Shown here: in pieces, positions 46,279-56,999 of the stretch | Layout of the letters: each line of letters starts with the position of its first letter | Position numbering within the stretch: position 1 is the stretch's first letter | From: Muscardinus avellanarius | Lineage: Eukaryota > Chordata > Mammalia > Rodentia > Gliridae | Length of the DNA stretch: 64,000 nucleotides | Assembly (NCBI GenBank): GCA_963383645.1 | Contig: OY726560.1 | Location: forward strand, 88,602,093-88,666,092 | Reading direction: 5' to 3' | Position numbers and translations under genes: made by a program | The notes under the pieces: generated by a model | Databases searched by the model: none | The model's input: only the letters and a program-made list of their open reading frames with translations | What the model was told of the DNA's origin: nothing

Positions 46279-46390
46279 TTTTTGAGATTGGAGTCTCCCT
46301 CTGCTCCCCAGGCTGGACTCAGATTCCTGGGCTCAAATGACGCTCTTTCCTCTGGAGCCAGAACCACAGCTTCACACTACCATGCTCAGT
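46279..46390 (-). mobile_element. Old 7SL monomer (proto-B1/PB1-like)
   Basis: 'tttgagattggagtctccct', 'ccaggctggactcag' and 'tcctgggctcaaatgac' are closer to FLAM/PB1 than to the squirrel SINE. It lacks the stretch deleted in PB1/B1. Confidence 0.7.
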
Positions 46391-46601
46391 TTTCAAACTC
46401 CTTTTTGACTCAGGGATGTTCAACTCTCAAGATGCTACAATTTTGAAAATGAACTATTTCAGAGTAGTACTAATGACATAAATTCAAATATACTAATCAT
46501 AAAAATAATTTTAAAATAGAGACATTTAAATTGTAATGTTAATTATGAAATTAATCTGTAACTTTTATTACATTTGTATTTAAGTAAACATTTTTAAGGA
46601 C

Positions 46602-47027
46602 AGCTGGATATGGTGGCACACACTTCTAATCCCAGTATTTGGGAGGCTGAGAGGAAGAACACGGGTTCCCAACCAGCCTCAGCCATTAGGTAAGGCCCTC
46701 TGCAACGTAGACCCTGCTTTGAATCAAAATAATAGCTGGGTGTGGTGGCCCACGCTTGTAATCCCAGCATTCGGGAGGCTGAGACAGGAGGATCGCGGTT
46801 CGTGGACAGCCTCAGCTACTTAGTGAGGCCCTTTGCAACTCAGTGAGACCATGTTTCAAAATAAAGAATAAGAAATAAGGCTGGGATGTAACTTGAAGGT
46901 AGAATGCCCCTGGGTTCCATCCCTAGTACTGCCCCCCCCAAAAAAAATACTAATAAAATAAGACTAGGGGTATATCTTAGAGATAGAATGCCCCTGGGTT
47001 CTATCACCAGTACCACAAAAATAAAAA
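46602..47027 (+). mobile_element. Outer B1-ID SINE interrupted by a second SINE
   Basis: The B1 half is at 46602-46728 and the ID half resumes at about 46970 (gactaggggtatatcttaga) with an A-rich tail. The inner SINE occupies the linker. Confidence 0.88.
46734..46950 (+). mobile_element. Nested B1-ID SINE, ordinary subfamily
   Basis: 'agctgggtgtggtggcccac' to 'ccatccctagtactgcc', well preserved, in the linker of the older copy. Flanks are too A-rich for a certain target-site duplication. Confidence 0.9.
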
Positions 47028-47145
47028 GGTTAAATATGAACAATACATGTTCATTGTTATTAAATTATCACAATAGATTCTAACATATATAACAATATTT
47101 ACTTAGATCTTACTATGCACCAGTAACTTGACTAACTTTGTATGT

Positions 47146-47329
47146 GTGTGTCTGGTACTGGGGATGGAAGCCAGAGCATTCCACCTCTGAGCTACAACCC
47201 CAGACCTATTTTATTTTATACTTGGAAACCGGGTCTCACTAAGTTGCAGAGGTTAGCTTTGAATTTGTGGTCCTCCTGTCTCAGTCTCCCAGGTACTGTA
47301 ATTACAAGCTTGCACCACCATGCATGACT
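47146..47329 (-). mobile_element. B1-ID dimeric SINE
   Basis: Antisense: 'ggtactggggatggaagcca', 'acttggaaaccgggtctcac', and B1 end 'gcaccaccatgcatgac'. A short GT tract lies at its tail. Confidence 0.92.
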
Positions 47330-47339
47330 AAAATTTTGC

Positions 47340-47485
47340 ATTCATGAGGTAGATAGTATTATTCTAACATCACAAATAAGAAAATAGCATCTTCAAGAGA
47401 TGAAGTAACTTAGTCATGGTCACACACTTTCCCGACTGTGAATTTGAACCTAGGCACCTTGATTTCACAATTGTAATTCTCTCAA
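47340..47485 (-). mobile_element. MIR SINE
   Basis: 'gatgaagtaacttagtcatg', 'gtcacacactttcccgactg' and 'gaatttgaacctaggcacc' follow antisense MIR closely. Confidence 0.75.
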
Positions 47486-48141
47486 TCACTGTCATTTATA
47501 AATTTAATCCAAATTCATGTCTCATTGTTCATATCTCTCTGGATATTTAGTTATGTTTATAAGAATGTTTGCATGTATGCACATATATATTAAAATTAAA
47601 TTTCATATAAAAGAGAGCTTGCTATGTATGTTGTTTAGGCTTTCTTTTGTTACACAATTTGGGAATGGCTTCCACCTGTATAGAAATATGTTGGTATGTG
47701 TATAATTGTAATAGCTATATAATATATATTTTGAATCAAGCTCCAATGATAAATATATATTATATCCTATTTATGAATAGAGAGGTAGAGATGAATTTCC
47801 TAGAATATCTTTTTATAGATCCTTTATATTGCTTAGATATCTTCCTGGTCTAAGTCCTAATAGTAGAACTTTTGGGGCCAAGGATAAAGCCGTTTTATAT
47901 TTTGGTACATCTTTCTGTGTGGGTAGCAGAAGCTCTGTGCAAATCTGTGGCCCCCCAAAACAATATGAGACACCACTATCCTGTTCCTAACTGTCCTTTT
48001 CAAAGTTAGGTTATATCAATATTTTTAAATCTGCTCATTCTGATTGTGATAAATTTATTTTTATTTTTACTGTCATTTGTGTGTGAGGAATTAGTAAATT
48101 ATATTACTAAATAATCTTAGGATCCAAGTGAATATTTCTCC
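47486..48141. other. Unique AT-rich sequence
   Basis: No repeat or exon recognised. Confidence 0.4.
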
Positions 48142-48262
48142 AGCTGGGTGTGGTGTTCCCAGCCATGCTGGAGGCTGAGGCAGGAGGATCACTCGAGCTC
48201 CAGAGTTTATGGTCAGCGACAGGTCCACAGTGCATGTGTGCAGACCCCACCTCTGGAAAGAT
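48142..48262 (+). mobile_element. Old 7SL monomer (FLAM/PB1-like)
   Basis: 'agctgggtgtggtgttccca', 'gaggctgaggcaggaggatc' and 'actcgagctccagag' resemble an early 7SL-derived monomer rather than the squirrel dimer. The 3' part is degenerate. Confidence 0.6.
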
Positions 48263-48407
48263 TGTTTTTTCCAAGCTTAAACTCTGGTTATCCTACAATT
48301 TTAGCAAAATTTATGACATCTTTATATCTCTTATGCTGTTCACTTTAAACCAATGCTTTTTTAAAAATAGAAATAACATGGTTGAGTTTTAAAAGTAGAA
48401 ATAACAA

Positions 48408-48600
48408 GCCGGGCGTGGTGGCGCTTGTAATCCCAGCATTCGGGAGGCTGAGCCCAGGGGATTGCAGTTCATGGACAGCCTCAGCTACTTAGTGAGGCCC
48501 TCCGCAACTCAGTGAGACCCTGCTTCAAAAATAAAAAGACTAAAAACTAGGCCTGGAGGTACAATGCTCCTGGGTTCTATCCCCAGTACCAAAAAAAGAA
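48408..48600 (+). mobile_element. B1-ID dimeric SINE, ordinary subfamily
   Basis: 'gccgggcgtggtggcg' to 'ctatccccagtaccaa', with short deletions in both halves. Flanks 'tagaaataac' and 'tagaaattac' form a near-perfect target-site duplication. Confidence 0.93.
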
Positions 48601-49044
48601 AAAATAGAAATTACATATTTGAGTTCTTTAAAGCTCTGGCTATAAGAAAAGCTTAATGTACCTTCTTAATATTTCTGAGATAGCATTAAAATGTTGACCT
48701 ATGTGACTTCATATCACTTTAAAGTAGTTTTATCAAAACATTTTCCTGGAGAATTTTTATATAAGAGAAATGTTTTTCTATTTTTGGTATATTGTTTCTC
48801 CCAAAACAACGTGTCTATCCAAAATGTGCTTACATTGTAGAATTTGATCTTAAGAGTCAATCACAGACTTAAATAATTTAAAGAGCAAAAATATTTCCCA
48901 TGTAATACCACTAAAAACAATACCACACTGGTCTTTTTAGTCAAAACATACATATCAAGACATACAAACTTGAGATCAACCATAATTCTCATTTCCCATT
49001 CTTGAATAGTTTTGTTTTCCCTCATTTATGCACATTTACTTTTT

Positions 49045-49100
49045 TTAGGAGCTTTTTAAATTTCTTATTGGTGCATTATATTCATACATCATATTGGGGT
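49045..49100 (-). mobile_element. Minute L1 3'-end insertion
   Basis: Only about 56 bases of the L1 3' terminus are present (plus strand 'ttattggtgcattatattca'), matching the L1 end at 60.2 kb ('ttattggtgcattatcgtct'). The 14-bp direct repeat 'cacatttacttttt' (49031-49044 and 49101-49114) marks it as an extremely 5'-truncated retrotransposition. Confidence 0.8.
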
Positions 49101-49248
49101 CACATTTACTTTTTATGTTTATGGCACACTAAAATGTGATACTTGTACTGAAATGATGACTGGTAAAAGGAAAAAGGCCTAGTCATGGAAATTTTACCAT
49201 TAAAGAGAATATAAATGAGCAGCAAAAAGTTTCCTTTCCTGTCACTTT

Positions 49249-49482
49249 GTGTGTGCGTGCGTGCGTGCGTGTGTGTGTGTGTGTGTGTGTGTGTCACTGA
49301 AGTAAACCCAGGGACATTCTATCTCCAAACTACACCCTCAGCCTGATTTTGTTGTTTTTTGGAAACAGGGTCTCACTACATTGATGAGAGTCTTAGTACT
49401 TGCTAAGGCTGTGCTCGAACCTGCGATCCTTGTCTCAGCCTCCCAAGGATTACAGGCAGGTGTCACCACATCCAATCTTTTT
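49249..49482 (-). mobile_element. B1-ID SINE with (GT)n tail inside its target-site duplication
   Basis: 'ctgtcacttt' at 49239-49248 and 49483-49492 brackets the (GTGC)n/(GT)n array (49249-49294), ID half (aaacccagggacattctat) and B1 half (gtgtcaccacatccaa). The microsatellite is thus part of the inserted unit. Confidence 0.92.
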
Positions 49483-49492
49483 CTGTCACTTT

Positions 49493-50439
49493 TTTCATAA
49501 CTCACAAAAATAGTTGATTTTTGAAAGCCTGTCAAGACTGAATCAAGATATTTTCCAAGTGATATCACCCTATAAACCAAAACATACAAAACCCTAAACA
49601 GCCACCATTGTGGGCTTGTTAATTATGAGCTTCGATTACCTGTGTCTCTCCTGCTTCCCTGTGTTGGTTACACTAATTTAAGCTATGTTTTACCTTTGCT
49701 TATTTCCTTTCTCGTGGTCTTTACATTCTTTCTGGGAAGTCCTTCAGCGTATTCAATGGACATGCAGGGGTTCCAGCTTTGGTTTGTTCATGGAGATGCT
49801 GACTCACCTGGAAGTTGTTTCTGTGACTTTTAGGCCACAATGAAACAGAAAGATGTGTTGTATCTCAGGGTCCTCTAATCATGTTCACTCTCAGGGTATG
49901 ACAACATCCCAGAGGCTTAGCAATCACGGTCTAGTACATCCTTCCTTTTAGAGAGTTGTTGAAAAAATGACTTAGTATTCTTCATCTCTAATCTATCAAA
50001 TTTCATGATCAGCCTAGTAGATGAATCAAAACATACTTAAATTAGAGTATTGGTAAATGTTAATCCTTGAGAAATTTGCTTTTTATATTCCTTAATCTTT
50101 AGTTTTAACACCAAGTGGCCAAGTTAATAACCTGAATTTTTAAATGTGGTCATTAGCTTGGAAACCATGCTGTTTTTAGGTTTTAATTCACACTCAAAAA
50201 TTTTCCAGGGATAATAATAATCATTATGTTTCTAATTCTAAGGATAGTTTTCTCTCCAACCTTCATCTTTTTACAACACAAAATTTTTTCCAACCTGACT
50301 CAATATTTCATAGTAAGTACAGAAGTATCAAAAGGATTAATCCCTCCTTGCTGGGCCATGTCAAAAGGGCAGGATTAAAGTTCAGTTCTGGCAGAACCAA
50401 GAATTCAGGATTAGAGCAACTGATAGAAAGCTGATTCTT
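49493..50439. other. Unique sequence, no gene seen
   Basis: No repeat or exon recognised. Confidence 0.4.
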
Positions 50440-50790
50440 TCAAATAAATTGGCCCCTTAATTAAGTCCTGCTGTCAGCAATAAATTTTCTATTTATCCTT
50501 TAATGTATTTTATGATTGCCTTAGAATGAGCTATTAGTGCCAACGTCTTCAATAGAATCTGTTAGAAGACACGATGTTATTTATATACACGTTATATGAA
50601 AGTTGATGGTAATTATAGTGATATTTTTCTCTTTTTTGGCTTGGAAATTTATAAAATTATGTTTTAATTAAAGCATAACTAACCATAGACCAGTTTGCAT
50701 ATTTAAATAAGCTTTGTGTTGAGAAGCTTTGCCTTAACTTTAATACTGTATTGCCATTTAGCTACTTTTTTCAAGAGTTTGTGATGAGTT
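50440..50790. other. Candidate conserved non-coding element
   Basis: Repeat-free AT-rich but complex sequence with many TAAT/TTTAT cores (cccttaattaagtc, caataaattttctatttat, ttttaattaaagc). Might bind homeodomain factors. Conservation untested. Confidence 0.3.
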
Positions 50791-50838
50791 CCATTGACGT
50801 TTTCCATATTAGATATCTTGGTATCTAAGGACATTTTA

Positions 50839-51057
50839 TTTTATTTATTTATGTATATTTTTGTGGGTCTGGGGATGGAACCCAGGGGCATTTGACTTCT
50901 GAGCTACACCCCCTGCCCTACTTTTTATTCTTTATTTTGAAACAGGGTCTCACTAAGTTGCAGAGGGCCTAAGTAGGTGAGGCTGTCCACGAACTACAAT
51001 CCTCTGGTCTCAGCCTCCAGAATTCTGGGATTACAAGCGTGCACCACTACACCTGGC
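50839..51057 (-). mobile_element. B1-ID dimeric SINE
   Basis: A perfect 15-bp target-site duplication 'tctaaggacatttta' (50824-50838 and 51058-51072). T-rich tail, ID half (ggatggaacccaggggcatt), and a B1 half ending 'gtgcaccactacacctggc'. Confidence 0.96.
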
Positions 51058-51145
51058 TCTAAGGACATTTTAATGGGATTCATATAAATGAAATTAATGC
51101 TATGCAGAAAAGGTGAACTGTGATGTATGCTTATATAAATTTTTA

Positions 51146-51485
51146 GCCGGGCATGGTGGCACACACTTGTAATCCTAGTACTTGGGAAGCTGAGATAGGA
51201 GGATCATGGGTTCATGGCCAGCTTCAGCTACTTATTGAGCCCCCCTTCCAACAACTTAGTGAGACCCTGTTCTAAAATAAAGAATAAAAGCCAGGCGTGG
51301 CGGTGCACGTTTGTAATCCCAGCACTTGAGAGGCTGAGACAGGAGGATCTCACAGGTTCGAAGCCAGCCTTAGCTACTTAGTGAGGCTCTTGGCAACTTA
51401 GTGAGCCCCTGTTTCCAAATCAAATATAAGAAAAATAGGTCTGGGAGTGTAAATCGGAAGTAGAAAGCCCCTGGGTTCCATCCCC

Positions 51486-51522
<37 letters not shown>

Positions 51523-51615
51523 TAAATAAAATAAAGAAATAATAAAAAAAAAATTGGCCTGGGGGGGGTGTATCTCGGAGGTAGAATGCCCCTGGATTCA
51601 ACCCCCATCACCACA
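51146..51615 (+). mobile_element. Outer B1-ID SINE interrupted by a second SINE
   Basis: The B1 half is at 51146-51270 (gccgggcatggtggcacaca). The ID half resumes at about 51555 (ggcctggggggggtgtatctc) and ends 'caacccccatcacc'. Confidence 0.92.
51290..51527 (+). mobile_element. Nested B1-ID SINE with (CA)n tail
   Basis: 'gccaggcgtggcggtgcacg' to 'ccatccccagtaa', then about 15 CA units (51490-51520). 'aaaataaagaa' at 51274-51284 and 51528-51538 is the target-site duplication, made of the outer linker. The microsatellite lies inside it. Confidence 0.94.
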
Positions 51616-51705
51616 AAATTTTTTCCAATTATTATTGGTTATTATCTCTGACTATAAAATACAACATAAATGTTTACTTTTTCATTATCATTGTTTTGTG
51701 CATGC

Positions 51706-51706
<1 letters not shown>

Positions 51707-51747
<41 letters not shown>

Positions 51748-51762
51748 GTGTGCGTGTGTGTG
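51707..51762. repeat. (GT)n/(GC)n microsatellite at a SINE tail
   Basis: About 28 GT units with scattered GC steps, directly at the ID end of the following minus-strand SINE. Confidence 0.97.
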
Positions 51763-52513
51763 CATTACTGAATATTGAACCCGGGTGCATTCTACCTTCA
51801 AACTACATCCCCAGCCCTATTTTTAAAAAATTTTAATAGTTTTACAGGTGCATTATTCCAACACGTTATAATGTAGTTCACAAGGATAGTGGCACCCATG
51901 CACACAGCATTTGGCAAGCTTTTCCCTGGCTCCCTCCCAATCCCCCAGCCGCAGGCAGGGTATTGAGATTGACACTGGTGTTCTCACACATGGACATGAT
52001 GTCTGTGGAAGTGATTCCTTCATGGATCCTCCCTCTCCCTCCCCTTCTTCCCCTAGACCATCTCCGTCTCTCCACCGGGGTTTCTCCTGTATTATCTGGA
52101 GTCCCTCCGGTACCCCTTTCACCTCTGTGACTGGCTGACCTCACTTAGCAGAGTGTTCTCCAGGTCCTTCCATTCTCCTGAAAATGGCATAACTTTGTTC
52201 TTGATTGCTGAGTAGGATTCCATTGTTTGTATAATTCCCTAATTTTGTAACTCATTTATCTGTTGATGGGCACGTAGGTTGGTTCCATCATTTGGCTATT
52301 GTGAATTGTGTGCTGTAAACATGGATATACATACATTAATATGATTTTCTGATTTCGGTCCCTTTGGAAAGATACCCAGCAGTGGTATAGCTGGATTAAA
52401 CTTTTATTTTGAAACAAGGTCCTAGGTTGCTGAGGTTGTTCTCAAACCTACGACCCTCTTGTCTCATCCTCCAAGTCCTGGGATTAAAGGTCTGTGCTAC
52501 CAGGTCTGATTTG
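51763..52513 (-). mobile_element. B1-ID SINE split by an L1 insertion
   Basis: The ID half is at 51763-51822 (attgaacccgggtgcattct, catccccagccctat). The B1 half is at 52400-52513 (ttttgaaacaaggtcctagg, gggattaaaggtctgtgcta). The L1 3' end fills the linker between them. Confidence 0.82.
51832..52397 (-). mobile_element. L1 3' end, 5'-truncated, inside a SINE linker
   Basis: Antisense L1: 3' terminus 'acaggtgcattattccaac', UTR 'tattatctggagtccctccg', then ORF2 C-terminal region ('gactggctgacctcacttag', 'ttatctgttgatgggcacg', 'tggaaagatacccagcagtg'). No intact reading frame. Overlapping UTR frames of 75-89 codons are artefacts. Confidence 0.9.
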
Positions 52514-52924
52514 TCATTGACTTTATGACACTGTTCTAGAAAGGCAGCAAAACTCTAGGATAAGTGAGCACGTCACTGCAGTAGCAAAAATAAAGTGCCT
52601 TTTAATACGATGCTATGTTGTAATTGTACATGTTTACTGATTTCTATTTTTACAGCAACTACAAATAATATAAAATTGCAAATGGGAGGGAAAATCAATA
52701 TAACATTTTAATAAGACTTTATTAACTCCTCTTCTGGTCTATTATTTCTCATATAACTTGTCATTACTAACTACTAGGGTAATAATTTTATTTTCACTGT
52801 GTATACATTTAGCTTTAAAATATTCATTTTATGCCAGAGAAGTTTTTTTTATGACCATTAGGTCTAATGTACTTCAAAAGTCCTACCACATTCCATCTAA
52901 AAAGTTTGGGATTTATTTATTTAC
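52514..52924. other. Unique AT-rich sequence
   Basis: No repeat or exon recognised. Confidence 0.4.
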
Positions 52925-53348
52925 TTCTTTGTTTGTTTGTTTGTTTGTTTAGTGATCCTGGGAAGTGAGCCCAGGGGCATCCTACATCCTAGCTACACCC
53001 CCAGCCCTATTTTATTTTATTTTTATTTTATTTTTTTTTTTGCAACACTGGGGTTTGAGCTCAGGGGCATTTTACCCTCAGCCCTATTTTATTTTTATTT
53101 GGAAACGGTCTTGCTGGGTTGATGAATATCACTATTTGCTAAGGCTGCCCTGTAACTGGCAGTCCTCCTATGGCCTCCCAAGTACCAGGATTACAAGCGT
53201 GCATCACCACGCCTGGCATATTTTTAGTTTTTGGAACAGGGTCATCTTGCTAGGTTGATGAGAGTCTCAATACCTGTCCTCAAACTGCATCCTCCTCTCT
53301 CAGCCTTCCAAGTACTAGGGTTACAGGCATGTACCACCATGCCTGGCT
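52925..53348 (-). mobile_element. Outer B1-ID SINE interrupted by a second SINE
   Basis: (GTTT)n tail and ID half are at 52925-53012 (gaagtgagcccaggggcatc); the B1 half resumes at 53218-53348 (ttttggaacagggtcatctt to 'gtaccaccatgcctggct'). The inner SINE occupies the linker. Confidence 0.9.
53021..53217 (-). mobile_element. Nested B1-ID SINE
   Basis: ID half 'gcaacactggggtttgagct' with an internal deletion, linker, and B1 half ending 'gcatcaccacgcctggc', in the linker of the outer copy. Flanks are T/A-rich, so the target-site duplication is unclear. Confidence 0.88.
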
Positions 53349-53518
53349 AAATCTTTGGAATTTTATATAGAAATGCTTTAGCATGAATTACAAGAGAAAA
53401 TGTACACAAAATAGATATGTGAAATAAAACTATCTTTCATTTGGGATTAGAGGTTAGAGTATATATGTATATATATAGTTTTTATATTATATGTATGTAC
53501 ATATATGTTGTGTTTTTA

Positions 53519-53645
53519 TGTTTGTTTTGAAATAGGATCTCATTAGGTGGCTGAGAGTCGTGCTAACTTTCTGAGGCTGACTTCGAACCTGTGATCCTCT
53601 TGTCTCAGCCTCTTGAGTACTGGAATTACAATCCTACAACCAGCT
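53519..53645 (-). mobile_element. SINE, B1 half only
   Basis: 'ttttgaaataggatctcatt' to 'acaatcctacaaccagct' is an antisense B1 half with an AT-repeat-rich left flank and no ID half. Confidence 0.8.
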
Positions 53646-53689
53646 AGCAATTATATTTTAATATATAATTTTTTAAATTCTTGCTCTAC

Positions 53690-54030
53690 TACTCAGCCTT
53701 TCCTCAGTCCCTCTACAGAAGTAACAACTCTTCCCAAGCTAGTCTGTGTGTCTTTCCCATCCACAAGTTAGCGCATGTATAGTTTGCTCATTTCAAATTC
53801 TGTATTCCAAACTACAGTTTGTGGGTCTATTTTCTTATTGTTAAAACGTTGGACCATCCCCCAATTTTTTATTTTAAACAATATTAAAATTGTTATCTTT
53901 GTGTGCTGATTCTGAATTTCTGTTACCCCATACTCTTGCTAACACGGGCTATTGTTAGATTTTAGTCGTGGCTTGTTACATGATGGATTTGCAATGGTAT
54001 CACTTTGTGCTGTTAGTTATCATGTTTCTG
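53690..54030 (-). mobile_element. Possible ancient L1 fragment
   Basis: 'tattttaaacaatattaaaa', 'accccatactcttgctaaca' and 'gcaatggtatcactttgtgc' resemble antisense ORF2 3' sequence of an old L1M-type element. Highly diverged. Confidence 0.4.
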
Positions 54031-54647
54031 AATCTAAAAAAACAAACTTTACATGGTTTCTAACGTGTTGAAAGGTTTGCAAAATACTTTTCGTCTTTTT
54101 CCATCCTTTTTGCTTGAAAATAACATTTTTGTGGAAGAGAATTGAGATTTTTGTTTAACACTTACCCACACAAGTTTATTAGCTTCAAGCAACTTTTTTT
54201 TCTTTCATAAGAAGAAGCAGAAGATCAGTTGGGGATGGAAAATACTTTCTTTTAAACATAGAAAATTCTATTCTTTACTTACAGAACGGAAAATATTTTC
54301 TTTTAAACATAGAAAATTCTATTCTTTACTTACAGAACTTTACTCCTAAACCAGCTCACTGGAGCAGCAGGATTCCTGACTTTGGGAGCTTTGTTTTTGC
54401 ATTTAAGGAGACATACCAAGTGCCCCTGCTTGACACCAGCGCAGGGCCTCCTACTTTTTCAGTACTGCACATTCTGAGGCATCATAAGACACATCAGGGA
54501 CAGAATAACTACATTTTTACAAGAAAACTGCTTTTTCCTACATTTGAAATGATCCTTGAAGTATATTTGTTTAGAATTTGCAGTATTATTCTTGGACCAT
54601 ATTCCAAAATATGTTTATGAACTTATTTACTTAGGATTTGTGTATTT
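54031..54647. other. Unique sequence, no gene seen apart from a tandem duplication
   Basis: The part after the 51-bp duplication (54340-54530) is complex and holds a 66-codon frame with no domain. Confidence 0.35.
54237..54338. repeat. 51-bp tandem duplication, one mismatch
   Basis: Copies at 54237-54287 and 54288-54338 differ only at 'aatactttc' versus 'aatattttc'. Each copy ends in an acceptor-like 'tctttacttacag|aac'. The near-identity implies a recent duplication or an assembly duplicate. Confidence 0.97.
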
Positions 54648-54846
54648 ATTTTGTGATACTATGGATTGAAACTAGGGACATTCTGCCTCAAAGCTAAATC
54701 TCCAGACCAATTTTATTTTTGTTGTGAAACAAGGTCTCACTACGTTGCTGAGAATCTCGCTACTTTTTGAGGCTGTTCTCAAACCTGCGATCCTCCTGTC
54801 TCGGCCTCTCGGTACTAGACTAAGGCATGCACCCACACTGTGCTGT
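54648..54846 (-). mobile_element. B1-ID dimeric SINE (old)
   Basis: Antisense: 'ctatggattgaaactaggga', 'gtctcactacgttgctgaga', and B1 end 'gcacccacactgtgctg'. Confidence 0.88.
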
Positions 54847-54933
54847 TCATCTTATATTCATAGCCTCCTGAAAGGTGCTTGGTAGCACATTATTGTGAAA
54901 GTCATTGATAGATGCTAATATTATTCCTTACCT

Positions 54934-54980
<47 letters not shown>

Positions 54981-55807
54981 AGTAATTGTGCTCATTGTTA
55001 AGTTGGATGCTAAGTAGATTATAGATAGTAACATGGACAATCTTGAGGCTTACAACAAAAGCTAAAATATGTGTGTGAAACAACACTAAGACTGAAAATA
55101 AATGCAGAAAAAGCAGTGAGGGAGAGAATACAATTGGTTTTTCCTTTCCTGGAAGGTATCACACAAGAGTATGCCATTTAGCCTTGTCTTCAGTGGCTTA
55201 AAATTTCATGAGTGAATGTCAAGATCATTTGGAAATAATTACTGGAAAAGTGTTAACTGAGGCAGAAAATCATTTTAATGGGAGTAAGATGAATTATTCG
55301 TAGGTGCCTTGAGGTTGGCATATATACTATAAAGGAACAGAGAGATAAATAGAACTTTGTATTAAAAATTTCATGATTTATAAGATTAATTCACAAAATT
55401 TAGTGGTGTGGCATATTGTATAACATTAACAGAAATTTTCTTTCACTTTATTTGAAATGAGAGTCCTATCTAGTTGGGGTTTTGCAAATCTCTTGGTGGA
55501 ATATAAATTACAGTTAAGAGTAAGAGCTGGAGTTCCAGAGAACACATTCCATACCTAACTTGGGCATTTAATCAGACATTTGTAGCTAAATGGCTTCCAT
55601 TTACTTTTTTTTTCTACTCAGAAGTAACATTTTTCAGGTATTTTTTGAGAATTAATTGGTTTCCATTAATTAATTTGTTTCCATTATCACCTTAATAACA
55701 CTGTTGAGCCTCCTGGTAACTCAGTGTAATGGTGTGGACCTCATTTGCCAAGTGCAATAAATAGTCTTTTGTTTGAATAGAATTCTTCTGTGATGTCAGT
55801 CAATTAA
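54847..55807. other. Unique AT-rich sequence
   Basis: Apart from the (GT)n at 54935 nothing is recognised. Confidence 0.4.
54935..54978. repeat. (GT)n microsatellite
   Basis: About 22 GT units, no SINE attached. Confidence 0.97.
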
Positions 55808-55930
55808 CTAAAGTGATTTTTAAATGCCTACCTTGTATGCTACGTTGTGCCAGGGCCCTAGAGGCACTCCCAAGTGTAGACTACTAGGTTCTTCCATTCA
55901 AAAACTTTAAAATCTAGTTGGGAAGAAAGG
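55808..55930 (-). mobile_element. L2/MIR-type 3'-end fragment
   Basis: 'ctacgttgtgccagggccct' and 'aaaatctagttgggaag' follow antisense L2 3' sequence. Confidence 0.5.
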
Positions 55931-56821
55931 ACTGATTTGCAAAAACCATCTCAAATGAATACAATATAAAACTTGGATTCCATAAGATATATTATAAATA
56001 GGAAATGATAAAAAAAAAAGTCCCAAGGTAATTGGTACCAAAATTCCACGGGGCTCCTGTCTCATGGTATTCCTTGTACTGTATCATGCAAGATAAAATA
56101 GATTAATCAAATCTCCACTCGTCAGGACTCATGGTCTGGAGAGGAAAAAGATGTAGAATGTGATCTCTTTTCAAATAAGAAATGATTCATCAATGCCACA
56201 ATCATGTAAGGCCCAGCTCGGTGCTAGCCACTAGCCCCCTGTCGTTAATCAGCACTAGCAGTGTGGCTAGACCCAGTTGATATGCACCGTGAGTGTAAAA
56301 TACACACCATGTTTCAGTCTCTAAATATAAAAAATATGAAACACCTAATCAATACTTCTATGTTAATTAGATGCCTGATAATATTTTTAATAAATTGGAT
56401 TAAAGAAGTATATGTAAAAAGTATTACTGTTTCTTATTACATTTTTAAAATGCTGCTAGAAAATTAAAATTACATTAGTATATTTCAATTGGACATAAAT
56501 TATTGGAATGAAGAAAAAATTGCCATAGACATCCCTTCAATACCTTGATGCTGATTCTTATTGCCTGTAACTTTGGAATTCACATCCCTAGCATGAAAAA
56601 AACATAAGTAGGGATAGTATATTTATGGCTAATGAATCTCAGCTCATCTATCATATTTACCATTTATCTCCATCCATCAAGCAACAGACATGAGAAATAT
56701 GGAGCCTCTGGTATTTATCTGGATGCTCGGGTGAGACAAGTATCCGCTTACCCATAACCAAGGCATGAGGACCAAAGAGCCCCCAAAGACTGTGTTAGGT
56801 TGAAAATAGAGCTAGGGGGTT
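55931..56821. other. Unique AT-rich sequence
   Basis: No repeat or exon recognised. Confidence 0.4.
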
Positions 56822-56866
56822 TAGGAGGGAGGTGAAAACACCAACCAGGTTATCAGAGACCGCTGT

Positions 56867-56872
56867 TTTATT
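56867..56872 (-). promoter_or_regulatory. AATAAA poly(A) signal of the LTR-like element
   Basis: The minus-strand AATAAA is followed within about 25 bases by a GT-rich stretch, as expected for a polyadenylation signal. It lies in a 20-base segment nearly identical to the one holding the TATA motif. Confidence 0.45.
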
Positions 56873-56999
56873 CGGAACCCGGCACCCTCTGGAGAGTCAG
56901 GCGGCCATGGGGGAAGGGACCGACGGGCCACGCATCTGGAGAGTTGCGCATAGTCCTGATAGGCTGGCTGAGTCACGTGGGGGATCAGAGGCACCGCTG

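Noticed and set aside
51853..52144. Overlapping 75-89-codon frames on both strands
   Set aside because: They lie in the CT-rich 3' UTR of an L1 fragment.
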